Assembly: GCF_044763875.1 (NCBI RefSeq)
Contig: NZ_JBIWGZ010000007.1
Location: forward strand, 1 to 64,000
Length of the DNA: 64,000 nucleotides
Reading direction: 5' to 3'
Source: Rummeliibacillus sp044763875
Lineage (GTDB): Bacteria > Bacillota > Bacilli > Bacillales_A > Planococcaceae
Below are positions 26,483 through 35,284 of the stretch, in pieces (position 1 is the stretch's first letter; each line of letters opens with the position of its first letter). The notes beneath the pieces are model-generated. The model was given only the letters and a program-made list of their open reading frames with translations, searched no databases and had not been told where the DNA came from. A program made the position numbers and the translations under genes.

Positions 26483-27061
26483 TTAAGCTTTTTCCTTAAT
26501 ATAAGTTTTCACAGATGGTGGCTCATTAGTAGATAATTGATCGAGCAGTTCCTTTGGCTCTTCATTTACAAGTGCCATTGAACGGTATTGTTCATGCAAA
26601 AATTTCTCATCAGCCATATGATTAAATAACGTGATAAGCGGATCATAATAGTGATTAATATTTAAGAGACCACATGGTTTACGATGAAGTCCTAATTGAG
26701 CCCAAGTAAAAACTTCAAAGAACTCTTCTAAAGTTCCTGGACCACCAGGCAAAGCTATGAATCCATCTGCCAAATCAGCCATTTTTGCTTTTCTCTCATG
26801 CATAGAATCTACGACGATCAGCTCTGACAAGTTCTTATGAGATATCTCTCTCTTTTCCAAAAAACTTGGCATGACACCAATGACATATCCGCCTTCTTCT
26901 AAAACGGAATTTGCAACAGCACCCATAACACCAACACTCGCTCCACCATAAACAAGTGCAATATTTCGTTTAGCTAGTTCTTTACCAAGTTTTTTTGCAC
27001 CTTCTATATAGACTTCTGATGCGCCATTACTTGATCCACAAAATACAGCTAACTTTTTCAT
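26483..27061 (-). CDS. LOG family protein (YvdD-like)
   Basis: 192 residues of the LOG/lysine-decarboxylase-like Rossmann family, members of which are cytokinin-type nucleotide 5'-monophosphate phosphoribohydrolases. Signatures: VFCGSSNG near the N-terminus, YGGASVGVMG, MHERKAKM and the PGGPGTLEEFFE motif. In Bacilli the physiological substrate is unclear. The ATG at 27061 follows AGGAGG at seven bases; an upstream start at 27082 is not supported. Monocistronic, divergent from the MazG-like gene. Confidence 0.93.
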   Translation of the reverse strand: MKKLAVFCGSSNGASEVYIEGAKKLGKELAKRNIALVYGGASVGVMGAVANSVLEEGGYVIGVMPSFLEKREISHKNLSELIVVDSMHERKAKMADLADGFIALPGGPGTLEEFFEVFTWAQLGLHRKPCGLLNINHYYDPLITLFNHMADEKFLHEQYRSMALVNEEPKELLDQLSTNEPPSVKTYIKEKA

Positions 27062-27149
27062 AACATCGCCTCCTAAAAACATCAGACAATATTATACAAA
27101 ACTTTCAGTACTTTGTTAAACTAATAATTGAATTGGAGGTTAGATAAAA

Positions 27150-27467
27150 ATGAATGTAACTGAATTTCAGCAATGGGTAAAGAGTTATTACGAAAGTAGG
27201 GGCTGGTCTGAGTTAGACATTTTTATTCGTATAGGCTTTTTAGCAGAAGAAACGGGTGAGGTTGCACGAGCAATAAGAGCCCTTGAAATAGGTAGAGATA
27301 GACCTGATGAAGTAAGAGGAACTTATGAGGAAAATAGACAGGAGTTAACTGAAGAGTTAGGTGATGTATTAGGTAATCTAATTGTGATTGCAAACAAGTA
27401 CGATATCCCTCTAGAAGAAGTATTTAACTCACATAAAAAGAAACTATCAGATCGTTATTCTGATTGA
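27150..27467 (+). CDS. MazG-like nucleotide pyrophosphohydrolase
   Basis: 105 residues, all-alpha NTP-PPase fold. The metal-binding motif is visible as EETGEVARAI (about 35-44) and ELTEELGDVLGNLIVIAN (about 63-80). It likely hydrolyses a nucleoside triphosphate to the monophosphate and pyrophosphate, a house-cleaning role. Ribosome site TTGGAGG. Not the long MazG; a single-domain form common in Bacilli. Confidence 0.88.
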   Translation: MNVTEFQQWVKSYYESRGWSELDIFIRIGFLAEETGEVARAIRALEIGRDRPDEVRGTYEENRQELTEELGDVLGNLIVIANKYDIPLEEVFNSHKKKLSDRYSD

Positions 27468-27609
27468 TAGATAAGGTTATGTATTTAAAAACCGAAAATG
27501 GATAGAGATTATGAATTGTTTAACTTAAATTAAAAGAGAGAATCTTTTTATATTAAATGACACAAGAGTTTTCTTAAAAGAGTGAAAAATTAAAATATAC
27601 TACACAACT

Positions 27610-27638
27610 AACTGTCTTATGTGGACAGTTTCTTTTTT
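27610..27638 (+). terminator. terminator
   Basis: AACTGTC / GACAGTT with a T-rich tail, between the MazG-like gene and brnQ. Confidence 0.6.
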
Positions 27639-27731
27639 TGCTCTTGTAGGGTTGTCGTTTAATAGAAATATTGATAAGATACTAAAATTACTATATAAAA
27701 TAAAAAATTTAGGCAATAAGGAGATTTAGCC

Positions 27732-29072
27732 ATGACATCGAAGATCCCTTTTTCAACATATGCGGTAATTGGAACAATGCTTTTTGGATTGTTCTTTGGA
27801 GCAGGTAATTTAATTTTCCCAATCCAACTTGGCCAGTTATCGGGGACGCATTTTTGGCCAGCACTTATCGGTTTCTTAGTTACGGCAATTGGTCTACCAT
27901 TTATGGGGATTCTAGCTATTGGTTTATCTGGTAGCAATGGTTTACGTGACTTGGGTAATCGTGTCCATCCAGTGTTTGGGCTTATTTTTTCATTAGCACT
28001 TTATTTAACAATTGGACCATTCTTTGCGATTCCTCGTACAGCTACAGTACCATTTGCAGTAGGAATTCAACCCTATGTAGCATCAAACCATGTCACTTTA
28101 GCACTTGGTTTGTTTAGTTTGGTGTTCTTTGCAATCGTGTATTACTTCTCGTTAAATCCAGCGAAAATTATGGATTATATCGGAAAATATTTAACACCTG
28201 CATTTTTAGTATTCTTATTTATTTTGATTATCACAAGTATTATTTTCCCGATGGGTAGCTTCAAAAATCCGGTAGGCAATTATGTTGATCAAGCATTTAT
28301 GACAGGTTTTAAAGAAGGGTACAATACCATGGATGCTCTTGCATCATTAGCCTTTGGTATAGTCGTGATTAATGCCATCAAGAGTAAGGGTATTACAAGT
28401 ACGAAGGAAATTGCGAAGGCAACTTGGAAATCCGGAATCTTCGCTATGGTTCTTATGATGCTTATTTATGGCTTTATCACATTTATGGGGGCAACAAGTG
28501 TCGATGCTGTTGGATCATTTGAAAACGGAGGCTTAATCTTTGCAGCTGTTGCGAAGCATTACTTCGGTTCATTCGGCGGTATTCTATTAGCAATTATTAT
28601 TGTATTAGCATGTTTAAAAACAAGTATTGGTTTGATTACTGCATGTAGTGAATTCTTCCATGAAGTGTTCCCAAAAGTAAGCTATAAATGGTTTGTATTC
28701 ATCTTATGTTTCATATCATTTGTGATTGCGAACTTTGGTTTAGATAATATTATTAAATTTGCTGTTCCAGTCTTAATGTTCTTATATCCATTGGCAATCG
28801 TTATTATCTTATTAACATTAGTTGCACCGTTATTTAAGGCGCGCCGTAGCGTATATGCAGTTTCAATGTTCTTAACATTCTTTGTCAGTTTGATTGACGG
28901 GTATAACGCATTAGTAGCAAACTTACCAAAAGCACAAGTTAGCTTTTTAGATTCAATTGAAAAGTTTTATGCAAGTGTATTGCCATTTTATGAAATTGGC
29001 TTAGGCTGGTTAATTCCTGCGATAATCGGGGGGTTAATTGGTTATGTCTATGCACTTATAAAGAAAGCATAA
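27732..29072 (+). CDS. brnQ: branched-chain amino acid transport protein
   Basis: 446-residue LIVCS-family symporter importing leucine, isoleucine and valine with Na+ or H+. Twelve hydrophobic segments; the N-terminal GLFFGAGNLIFPIQLG segment is a family signature and ILACLKTSIGLITACSEFF is also conserved. Ribosome site AAGGAG. No leader peptide or T-box is seen in the 264 bases upstream. Confidence 0.95.
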   Translation: MTSKIPFSTYAVIGTMLFGLFFGAGNLIFPIQLGQLSGTHFWPALIGFLVTAIGLPFMGILAIGLSGSNGLRDLGNRVHPVFGLIFSLALYLTIGPFFAIPRTATVPFAVGIQPYVASNHVTLALGLFSLVFFAIVYYFSLNPAKIMDYIGKYLTPAFLVFLFILIITSIIFPMGSFKNPVGNYVDQAFMTGFKEGYNTMDALASLAFGIVVINAIKSKGITSTKEIAKATWKSGIFAMVLMMLIYGFITFMGATSVDAVGSFENGGLIFAAVAKHYFGSFGGILLAIIIVLACLKTSIGLITACSEFFHEVFPKVSYKWFVFILCFISFVIANFGLDNIIKFAVPVLMFLYPLAIVIILLTLVAPLFKARRSVYAVSMFLTFFVSLIDGYNALVANLPKAQVSFLDSIEKFYASVLPFYEIGLGWLIPAIIGGLIGYVYALIKKA

Positions 29073-29169
29073 ATATGCTATCACCTTTTATATAGTTTCC
29101 TATTGAAATTCTAAACGATGATCGTGAGATAAACTATTAATATTAATATTGAAAAACAATATGAACCTA

Positions 29170-29206
29170 GAAAAAGCCTCTTAGAACTTCTAAGAGGCTT
29201 TTCTTT
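29170..29206. terminator. bidirectional terminator
   Basis: AAAAGCCTCTTAGA / TCTAAGAGGCTTTT between the convergent brnQ and ABC exporter genes. Confidence 0.9.
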
Positions 29207-29252
29207 TAGATTACAAATACAAATCAAATATTCCTTCATTCTTTTCAAAGAA

Positions 29253-30998
29253 TTAATCAAATTCAATCTTGTGTAACTGTTGATCTGCAAATTCACGGTA
29301 CAAATTATGGGATTGATATAATTCCTGATGCGTTCCGCTACCAGTAATTGTTCCTTTTTCAAGGAAAATAATTTGGTCTGAATCGATTACAGTTGATAAG
29401 CGATGAGCAATAACAATTGTCGTGCGACCTTCCATTAATTCATCTAATGCTTGCTGAACTACTTTTTCGGATTTACTATCAAGGCTTGAAGTTGCCTCAT
29501 CAAGCATTAATATTTTGGGATTTCTTAAAAAAGCTCGAGCAATCGCTATTCTTTGGCGTTGTCCACCAGATAGCTTCATACCTCTTTCGCCAACTTCTGT
29601 GTCATACCCATTTGGAAGGTCAGCGATAAATTGATCTGCATACGCCATTTTCGAAACTGTATTAATCTCTTCATCAGTTACTTCACGATTCATACCATAG
29701 CAAATATTATCGCGGATTGTTCCAGAAACGATAGGGCTCTCTTGCGAAACATAGCCAATTTGACTTCTCCAAGAAAACAGGGAGAAATCGTTGATTGATT
29801 TGCCACCGATTGAAATGTCCCCAGTATTAGGTCTGTAGAAGCGTTCAAATAGTGAAAATAGAGTCGTTTTACCACTACCGCTTGGCCCAACAATTGCAGT
29901 AACTTTACCCGCCTCAATGTTAAAGTTAATGTCTTTTAATATTGGATCTTTTGTATTATAACTGTAGTTTACATGTTCCACTTTAATGGATTCGTTCATA
30001 TGTTGCACTTCTTCAGTTGTATCTAGTTCCTCTTCAGATTCCAAAATAGAAATGATGCGTTCAGTTGCACCTGTTGCTTTTTGGAATTGAGTGAAGAAAG
30101 AAGCCATTTGTGCCATTGGCATAATGATTTGAAATAAATACATGATAAAAGCCACTAAAGAACCAGCAGTTAAAGCGCCAGACGAAACACGCATACCACC
30201 ATAACCTAATAATAAAACAAGGAGTGTCATCATAACTAGGCTTATGATAGGACCAATCAATGACTGAACTTTCGCTTCTCTTAAACCAAAGTGAAATAGA
30301 TTTGTAATACCTCGTCTACCATTGTTGTACTCAATTTCTTCGGCATTAGAAGATTTAACAAGGCGAATTTCGGACAACACTTGTTGAAGTACAGCAGTAA
30401 ACTTTGCCGTTTCATCTTGTGTACCTTTTGAGATTTTGTACATTGTTTTCCCAAGCGGTACTAAGATTAATGCCGCGATAGGAATAGCGATGAACATCAT
30501 TAATGTCATCTTCCAGTCAAGAATGAATAATACAATAATCGAACCAATTATTGAAATAATTCCTGAAACAAAGGTAGCTAAATGCTCCGATATTAATTCT
30601 TTTACGACAGAAGTATCATTTGTCATACGACTAACCGTTTCACCTGAAGGATGTTCGTCAAAATAACTAACCGGTAATACAAGTAACTTCTTCCAAAGTT
30701 TATCGCGAATACCTGCGATAACTGATTGACCGATTCGATCTAATAAATAAATTGAGAATCCACTCGCCAATGCTTGTGCAAGAATCGCAATAACTAAAAT
30801 CGAAATGCTTTTAGCGTTTATTGCACTTATGGAAAAACCATTAACGAGGTCTTTAGTAAAAAGTGGCACTAATAAACCAACACCTGTGGTAGCTAAGCTC
30901 AATAGTAGAGCGATTCCTATCATTAATTTGGAAGGTTTCGTTTGCTTGACTAATTGCAAAAACTGGCGCCACCCTTTTTGAGCTTTATCTTGTTGCAT
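29253..30998 (-). CDS. bmrA: ABC exporter, multidrug type (BmrA/LmrA-like)
   Basis: Half-transporter fusing six transmembrane segments (about 25-320) to an ATPase domain; works as a homodimer to expel hydrophobic compounds or lipids. 581 residues (BmrA of B. subtilis has 589). Walker A GPSGSGKTT, Q-loop YVSQE, signature LSGGQRQRIAIARAF, Walker B ILMLDEATSSLD and H-loop AHRLST are intact. Ribosome site AAAGGAAG. Single gene. The symbol rests on resemblance, as several exporters of this type exist in Bacillales. Confidence 0.88.
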   Translation of the reverse strand: MQQDKAQKGWRQFLQLVKQTKPSKLMIGIALLLSLATTGVGLLVPLFTKDLVNGFSISAINAKSISILVIAILAQALASGFSIYLLDRIGQSVIAGIRDKLWKKLLVLPVSYFDEHPSGETVSRMTNDTSVVKELISEHLATFVSGIISIIGSIIVLFILDWKMTLMMFIAIPIAALILVPLGKTMYKISKGTQDETAKFTAVLQQVLSEIRLVKSSNAEEIEYNNGRRGITNLFHFGLREAKVQSLIGPIISLVMMTLLVLLLGYGGMRVSSGALTAGSLVAFIMYLFQIIMPMAQMASFFTQFQKATGATERIISILESEEELDTTEEVQHMNESIKVEHVNYSYNTKDPILKDINFNIEAGKVTAIVGPSGSGKTTLFSLFERFYRPNTGDISIGGKSINDFSLFSWRSQIGYVSQESPIVSGTIRDNICYGMNREVTDEEINTVSKMAYADQFIADLPNGYDTEVGERGMKLSGGQRQRIAIARAFLRNPKILMLDEATSSLDSKSEKVVQQALDELMEGRTTIVIAHRLSTVIDSDQIIFLEKGTITGSGTHQELYQSHNLYREFADQQLHKIEFD

Positions 30999-31191
30999 AG
31001 TTATATACTTCCTTTCTAACTCTGTTATAAATAGTATACAAAAAAGTTATGAACTAAATATTAATTGGTAAAAATTTTAAATTTTTACTTTATTGCAGAT
31101 CTCATTTATTAGAAAATAATGAAAGAGAAAGATTATGTATAATTAGTAAAGTGAGACACAAATCATATGATATCGGGATGGTGAATTATTA

Positions 31192-31782
31192 ATGATTAAA
31201 CGATGTACGTGGGCAAAAACAAAAGAACCATTATATATTGAGTATCATGATAAAGAATGGGGAGTCCCTGTTCATAATGATCGGATATTGTTTGAAATGT
31301 TATGCCTAGAAGGGGCACAAGCAGGACTTAGTTGGTGGACGATATTACAAAAAAGAGAGAATTACCGAAATGCTTTTGATCGATTTGAAGCAGAAAAAAT
31401 TGTTATGTATACAGATGAAAAATTACAATCATTGATGGAAAATAAGGGGATTGTTCGGAATAAAATGAAAATCCGAAGCGTGGTAACAAATGCACAGGCA
31501 TTTTTGAAAATCCAAGAAGAGTACGGTTCATTCTCTAGTTATATTTGGAGCTTTGTGAATAACAAGCCAATTATAAATAATTGGGAGACGGGAAATGAAG
31601 TACCTACTTCAAATGAAATTAGTGACAAGATGAGTAAACAGTTAAAAAAAGATGGATTTAAGTTTGTTGGAAGTACGATTTGCTATTCCTATATGCAAGC
31701 TGTGGGAATGGTGAATGACCACACAGTTGAATGTTACTGTCATCCATCTTCTCATTCAAAAGAAAATAACCCAGCTATTTGA
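31192..31782 (+). CDS. tag: DNA-3-methyladenine glycosylase I
   Basis: Removes 3-methyladenine from alkylated DNA. 196 residues; N-terminal RCTWA with the zinc-ligand Cys, YHDKEWGVP, the helix-hairpin-helix-like FEMLCLEGAQAGLSWWTIL segment, FVGSTICYSYMQA and the C-terminal zinc ligands in VNDHTVECYCH. Ribosome site GGGATGG. Monocistronic with a terminator behind it. Confidence 0.96.
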   Translation: MIKRCTWAKTKEPLYIEYHDKEWGVPVHNDRILFEMLCLEGAQAGLSWWTILQKRENYRNAFDRFEAEKIVMYTDEKLQSLMENKGIVRNKMKIRSVVTNAQAFLKIQEEYGSFSSYIWSFVNNKPIINNWETGNEVPTSNEISDKMSKQLKKDGFKFVGSTICYSYMQAVGMVNDHTVECYCHPSSHSKENNPAI

Positions 31783-31804
31783 GAAATCTATGTAACAATA
31801 AAAA

Positions 31805-31840
31805 AAGCAGAATGAAGAGAAAATCTTCGTTCTGCATTCT
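31805..31840 (+). terminator. terminator after tag
   Basis: GCAGAATGAAGA / TCTTCGTTCTGC with one G-T pair; the T-run is weak. Confidence 0.6.
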
Positions 31841-31999
31841 AATATAATAATGCTATTACCCTGTAGCATATTGTGTGATTTTTTTAGCTTAATTTCAACA
31901 AGCTCAAGTAACATAAATCCAACGATTAGCAAGTAATCATTAAGTACATCGGCACAATTGTTTAAAAGAAGCCATTATAGAAAAAGAGGAGAGAAGAAA

Positions 32000-32569
32000 T
32001 TGAATACAGAGAAAACAGCGCTTGTCGTAATTGACTTACAAAATGGAATCGTTCATGGCCAACGTGCTCCTTATACGGGTGAACAGATTGTACAGAACGC
32101 AAGTAAATTAGTGAACGCATTTGCAGAAAAGGGAGCATTTGTTGTTCTTGTACGAGTTTCATCTGTAGATGGAAAAGATATGTTAAACCCCCATACAGAT
32201 TTACAAAACAATAGTAATTCGGCGCAATTACCAGAAGACTGGGACCGCCTTGTGCCTGAACTAGAGAATGTTCAAAATACTCATGTAATCTCTAAGCGAC
32301 AATGGGGAGCATTTTATGGTACTGATCTTGATTTGCAATTACGACGTCGTGGTATTGATACCATCGTGCTATGCGGCATTTCAACTTCAATAGGTGTGGA
32401 TATGACGGCTAGAGAAGCATATCAACACGGCTATCACCAAATCTTTGTAGAAGATGCTATGACAGCTACTGCCAAAGAGGAACATGATTTTGTTTGTAAA
32501 TATATTTTCCCGAGAATTGGTCAAATTAAGACCAGTGAAGAAGTAATGAATCTAATAAATAATGATTAA
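32000..32569 (+). CDS. isochorismatase-family hydrolase lacking the catalytic Cys
   Basis: 189 residues, cytosolic. Asp is present in LVVIDLQNG, Lys in SKRQWGAFYGTDL, but the position of the usual nucleophilic Cys (GISTSIGVDMTAREA) is Gly. Loss of the Cys is also seen in true isochorismatases of the EntB/DhbB type, which use vinyl-ether hydrolysis chemistry, so this protein should not be an amidase. Its substrate is unknown; no siderophore genes are nearby. TTG start at 32000 follows GAGGAGAG; an upstream in-frame ATG at 31958 has no ribosome site. Confidence 0.85.
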   Translation: MNTEKTALVVIDLQNGIVHGQRAPYTGEQIVQNASKLVNAFAEKGAFVVLVRVSSVDGKDMLNPHTDLQNNSNSAQLPEDWDRLVPELENVQNTHVISKRQWGAFYGTDLDLQLRRRGIDTIVLCGISTSIGVDMTAREAYQHGYHQIFVEDAMTATAKEEHDFVCKYIFPRIGQIKTSEEVMNLINND

Positions 32570-32583
32570 ATCAATACTCAAAT

Positions 32584-32614
32584 TAAAAGGATGGATCTAA
32601 TTCCATCCTTTTTC
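32584..32614 (+). terminator. terminator
   Basis: AAAAGGATGGA / TCCATCCTTTT, six-base loop, T-run. Confidence 0.9.
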
Positions 32615-32668
32615 ATTAAGAAATGTATGACAAAGTCATAAATAATGGCTCCGTATTATGCATAAGCT

Positions 32669-33232
32669 TTATAGGTATTGAAGTTGCTCCAAAGGGATTC
32701 TTGCAACAATTTCATAACCATTTCCCCGTCCAAGAGGTTTTACAACAACTGTTCCCATATTAGGAATGTTGCCTAATCCAACGCCCTTTGGAAAACTATG
32801 TGCAACAATTACTTTATTTTTCCCTATGCTTGGTGGTATTTCTAGTACTGATTGAAGATCGTTTAAAATTCTTTCTTGGTCCCACCAGTTTAAATGACCG
32901 CTTAATTGATTAATTCCATAACCTATTGGATCTACTTGGACATTCATTCCACCAAAAGCTAGTGAAGCCGTTTCCCTTGTTCTACACAAAGGGCTGGCAT
33001 GGACGGGATACTCAATGGGTATTTGCAAACGCCGTATTGCATCCCCATAAAGTATTGCTTGTCTCCTTCCTGTATCACTCAGATTTCTTTGCGTATAGCA
33101 ATTATTGAGGTCGAGGTATGGCTGATCCGATCCCACGTGAGCTTCTCCGTGTCTGGCATACAAAATATATCCACCTTGTTGGAGAGAATTCAGTAACGAA
33201 TGTTCTCCGCCTACATATTGCGGGTAGTTCAA
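32669..33232 (-). CDS. histidine phosphatase superfamily protein
   Basis: 187 residues. The RHG motif (ARHGEAHVG, about 26-34) carries the phosphoacceptor His; a second catalytic His is in VIVAHSFPKG, and SPLCRTRETA supplies the phosphate-binding Arg. Substrate unknown. TTG start behind GGAGGGAG. Another family member, more typical in sequence, lies at 62621-63178. Confidence 0.85.
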   Translation of the reverse strand: MNYPQYVGGEHSLLNSLQQGGYILYARHGEAHVGSDQPYLDLNNCYTQRNLSDTGRRQAILYGDAIRRLQIPIEYPVHASPLCRTRETASLAFGGMNVQVDPIGYGINQLSGHLNWWDQERILNDLQSVLEIPPSIGKNKVIVAHSFPKGVGLGNIPNMGTVVVKPLGRGNGYEIVARIPLEQLQYL

Positions 33233-33402
33233 TTTTATTTCTCCCTCCGATTAAATGCATACCATAATATATTACCTTCTCCCAGATTTGTTCATTATGA
33301 ATGCCTATTTAGGAAGTTTTCTCGCTAATAAAAGGAGCTACTTACATAAGAACACGTTATAATGGCTTATATATTAATTGAAGCTTTAAGGAAGTGTATG
33401 AA

Positions 33403-33729
33403 ATGTTTAATGCAATACTATTATTTATTTTAGCTGGTCTAGCAGAAATAGGTGGAGGCTATTTAATCTGGCTAGCATTAAGAGAAGGAAAGCCTTTATC
33501 TTGGGGACTTTTAGGAGGAATTATTTTAGCCATATATGGAATCATCGCTACATTTCAAAGTTTCCCATCTTTCGGAAGAGTCTATGCCGCATACGGTGGG
33601 GTATTTATTGTTCTATCTATTTTGTGGGGATGGGGAGTTGATAGAAAAACACCTGATCTATATGACTGGATTGGAGCAGCTATCTGTTTAATAGGTGCTG
33701 CTGTTATTTTATTTGCACCGCGTCATTAA
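33403..33729 (+). CDS. YnfA family (UPF0060) small membrane protein
   Basis: 108 residues with four transmembrane segments, matching the YnfA family in length and in signatures (LFILAGLAEIGGGYLIW, RVYAAYGGVFI, DRKTPDLYDWIGA). Related in fold to small multidrug resistance proteins; transport function is not settled in Bacilli. The ATG at 33403 is eight bases from AGGAAG; a GTG at 33394 is less likely. Confidence 0.93.
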   Translation: MFNAILLFILAGLAEIGGGYLIWLALREGKPLSWGLLGGIILAIYGIIATFQSFPSFGRVYAAYGGVFIVLSILWGWGVDRKTPDLYDWIGAAICLIGAAVILFAPRH

Positions 33730-33762
33730 AAATTTTCAGGCTAAAAAAAGGGTACATTTCAT

Positions 33763-33936
33763 ATGCCAAAAACACCAGAGAATAAGAAATCTGACTCTAA
33801 AAAAGATAAGGTAAATAACAATATAAAAGATTTGCTGGTATACATTCGTGATTCATTAATAGGCGAAGTAATTATGAATTTTTTACTGATCATACCGAGA
33901 ATGATCAGTAAATTATTAAAGGTTATTTTTTCATAA
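33763..33936 (+). CDS. 57-residue small protein, charged head and hydrophobic tail
   Basis: Not recognised. Sequence begins MPKTPENKKSDSKKDK, a Lys-rich disordered head, and ends in a hydrophobic/amphipathic helix (GEVIMNFLLIIPRMISKLLK). AAAGGG lies about a dozen bases before the ATG, and the gene follows the YnfA gene by 33 bp, suggesting cotranscription. The composition suggests a peripheral membrane peptide. Coding status rests on the ribosome site and sensible composition only. Confidence 0.5.
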   Translation: MPKTPENKKSDSKKDKVNNNIKDLLVYIRDSLIGEVIMNFLLIIPRMISKLLKVIFS

Positions 33937-34005
33937 ATGAATCAATTTCATAATGTAAAATTTATATAAAATATATGAACATTTAAATGATATCCAATTT
34001 TTTGT

Positions 34006-34135
34006 GTGGAGCGAAAGACGGCGACTCCTACGGGAAAAGCTTGAACTGAAAGCCCCGCAGGCACGTAGTGACGAGGAGATTGAAGCCAAGCCCCGTGGAA
34101 AGCGCCGTCTGTAGCGGAACATCCAAATCTGAATA
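34006..34135 (+). repeat. GC-rich dispersed palindromic repeat
   Basis: GC-rich island in AT-rich DNA with the hallmark blocks GGCGACTCCTACGGGAAAAGC, CCCCGCAGG and GACGAGGAGATTGAAGCC of a repeat family scattered through Bacillales genomes. Arms AGACGGCG / CGCCGTCT pair across the element. Related to the copies at 1251-1470 (opposite orientation) and, more distantly, 35090-35198. Confidence 0.8.
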
Positions 34136-34154
34136 TGATATTTCATTAAAATCG

Positions 34155-34191
34155 AAAGTCGACACGTAGATAAACAGTGTCGACTTTTTTT
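34155..34191 (+). terminator. terminator
   Basis: AAAGTCGACAC / GTGTCGACTTT followed by T residues. It would end the YnfA transcript and, weakly, the minus-strand gene. Confidence 0.85.
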
Positions 34192-34238
34192 GCTTAAATT
34201 ACAATAATGGGTAAATCTAAAATTTGTTTAATCTAATT

Positions 34239-34562
34239 TTAATAACCTAAATAACGAATAGTAATCATTATGAGTAAGAAAGAACACATTACAATATGAT
34301 GTGAAAAGTGAATCTTGTTAAATAGAATTTTTCCAATGAATATGCGAGATGTTATTACCAGAATTATCGAAATAATATAAAATAAAGAAGAATTATTGTG
34401 TAAGATTGTTGTAGTTAAAAATAGAGAATGTACGATTACAAAATAAGAGATAGCAACAAGTTTATTAATACTTAATTTTAGGATGTTTTGTTGATAACAG
34501 TAAATAGCAATAGATACTAAACTGATACAACAATAAGTAAGAATTATGAAAGTACTAATCAT
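34239..34562 (-). CDS. hypothetical membrane protein (three to four transmembrane segments)
   Basis: 107 residues, not recognised. Hydrophobic segments at about 2-22, 33-52, 57-77 and 85-105, mostly Ile/Leu/Ser, with few charges. AAGGGGG precedes the ATG. Divergent from a MerR-type regulator with an 82-bp gap that contains a 14-bp palindrome, so it is the likely target of that regulator. Confidence 0.7.
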   Translation of the reverse strand: MISTFIILTYCCISLVSIAIYCYQQNILKLSINKLVAISYFVIVHSLFLTTTILHNNSSLFYIISIILVITSRIFIGKILFNKIHFSHHIVMCSFLLIMITIRYLGY

Positions 34563-34606
34563 GATTTTTCCCCCTTCTGGATCCTTATTTTGGCCAGTAT
34601 AAAGTA

Positions 34607-34620
34607 TGGGGTTAACCCCA
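34607..34620. promoter_or_regulatory. 14-bp palindrome, candidate MerR operator
   Basis: TGGGGTTAACCCCA, a perfect palindrome in the gap between the divergent membrane-protein and merR-type genes. A GC-rich dyad in AT-rich DNA 25 bases before the regulator start fits autoregulation. Confidence 0.55.
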
Positions 34621-34644
34621 CATCAATAGGAAAAGGAGAGATTT

Positions 34645-35007
34645 ATGAAAATAAGTGAATTTATTGAGAAGGTAAGTACTACAAAGGATACTGTTCGTTA
34701 TTATGAAGAGTTAGAAATACTTAGACCAACCTGGAAAGATCATAGAAGAAACTATACCGAACAAGATATCACTGATTTTGAAGTGATTAAGGAAATGAAG
34801 CGCTTAGGATTATCAATGAAGGACATTCAAATGGTATTCAAGATAAAAAGAGAAACTGCTTGTAACTCTAAAGAATTAATATCTAGTATCTTACTAAAAC
34901 TGAATTCTAGTAAGGAATTCTTTGAAGCGGAAGTATTGGATATTCAAAACAAGCTTCAAATGATTGAAGAGCTAATCGCTCAAATTAAGAAATTAACAAA
35001 TGCTTAG
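34645..35007 (+). CDS. MerR family transcriptional regulator
   Basis: 120 residues: winged helix-turn-helix at the N-terminus (KISEFIEKVSTTKDTVRYYE), the wing with HRRNYTEQDI, and a C-terminal coiled-coil dimerisation helix (about 80-118). The effector domain is too short to bind a large ligand; a single Cys at residue 73 is the only candidate sensor. Ribosome site AAAAGGAGAG. Probably regulates itself and the divergent membrane gene. Confidence 0.9.
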   Translation: MKISEFIEKVSTTKDTVRYYEELEILRPTWKDHRRNYTEQDITDFEVIKEMKRLGLSMKDIQMVFKIKRETACNSKELISSILLKLNSSKEFFEAEVLDIQNKLQMIEELIAQIKKLTNA

Positions 35008-35089
35008 TTAGGAAGATGCAAATCGCAGTATTCACCTACAATTATTTAGAAACGGGACTGAAAAAGTAAACGTTGCTTGATTTTTAGTT

Positions 35090-35198
35090 GAAGTGGAATT
35101 AGCGGAGACTCCTGTGGGAAAACGAGCTAGACGAGACCCCGGAGCGCAGCGAGGAGGCTCGTCAGTTCGCCCACGGAAAGCGGAGCTAATTCCACTTC
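35090..35198 (+). repeat. GC-rich palindromic repeat, left flank of a GNAT gene
   Basis: Fourteen-base perfect terminal arms GAAGTGGAATTAGC (35090-35103) and GCTAATTCCACTTC (35185-35198) enclose a GC-rich core with CTCCTGTGGGAAAA, GACCCCGGAGCGCAGCGAGGAGGCTCG-type and CCACGGAAAGC blocks. The core is open in one frame and falsely extends the downstream gene. Same family as 34006-34135. Confidence 0.85.
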
Positions 35199-35284
35199 AT
35201 TCAATAGCAGATATATACTGCAAATATTTGTATTACTATACTTTTTCAGTGGCTTCAATTCAGACGAAAAGGAGATTTTTTTCT

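Noticed and set aside
31842..31999. Minus-strand frame with protein-like residues between tag and the isochorismatase gene
   Set aside because: No start codon with a ribosome site, and the frame runs through the tag terminator into the gene.
35093..35284. 64-residue N-terminal extension of the GNAT protein
   Set aside because: It is the translated core of the palindromic repeat; the family start with a good ribosome site is at 35285.
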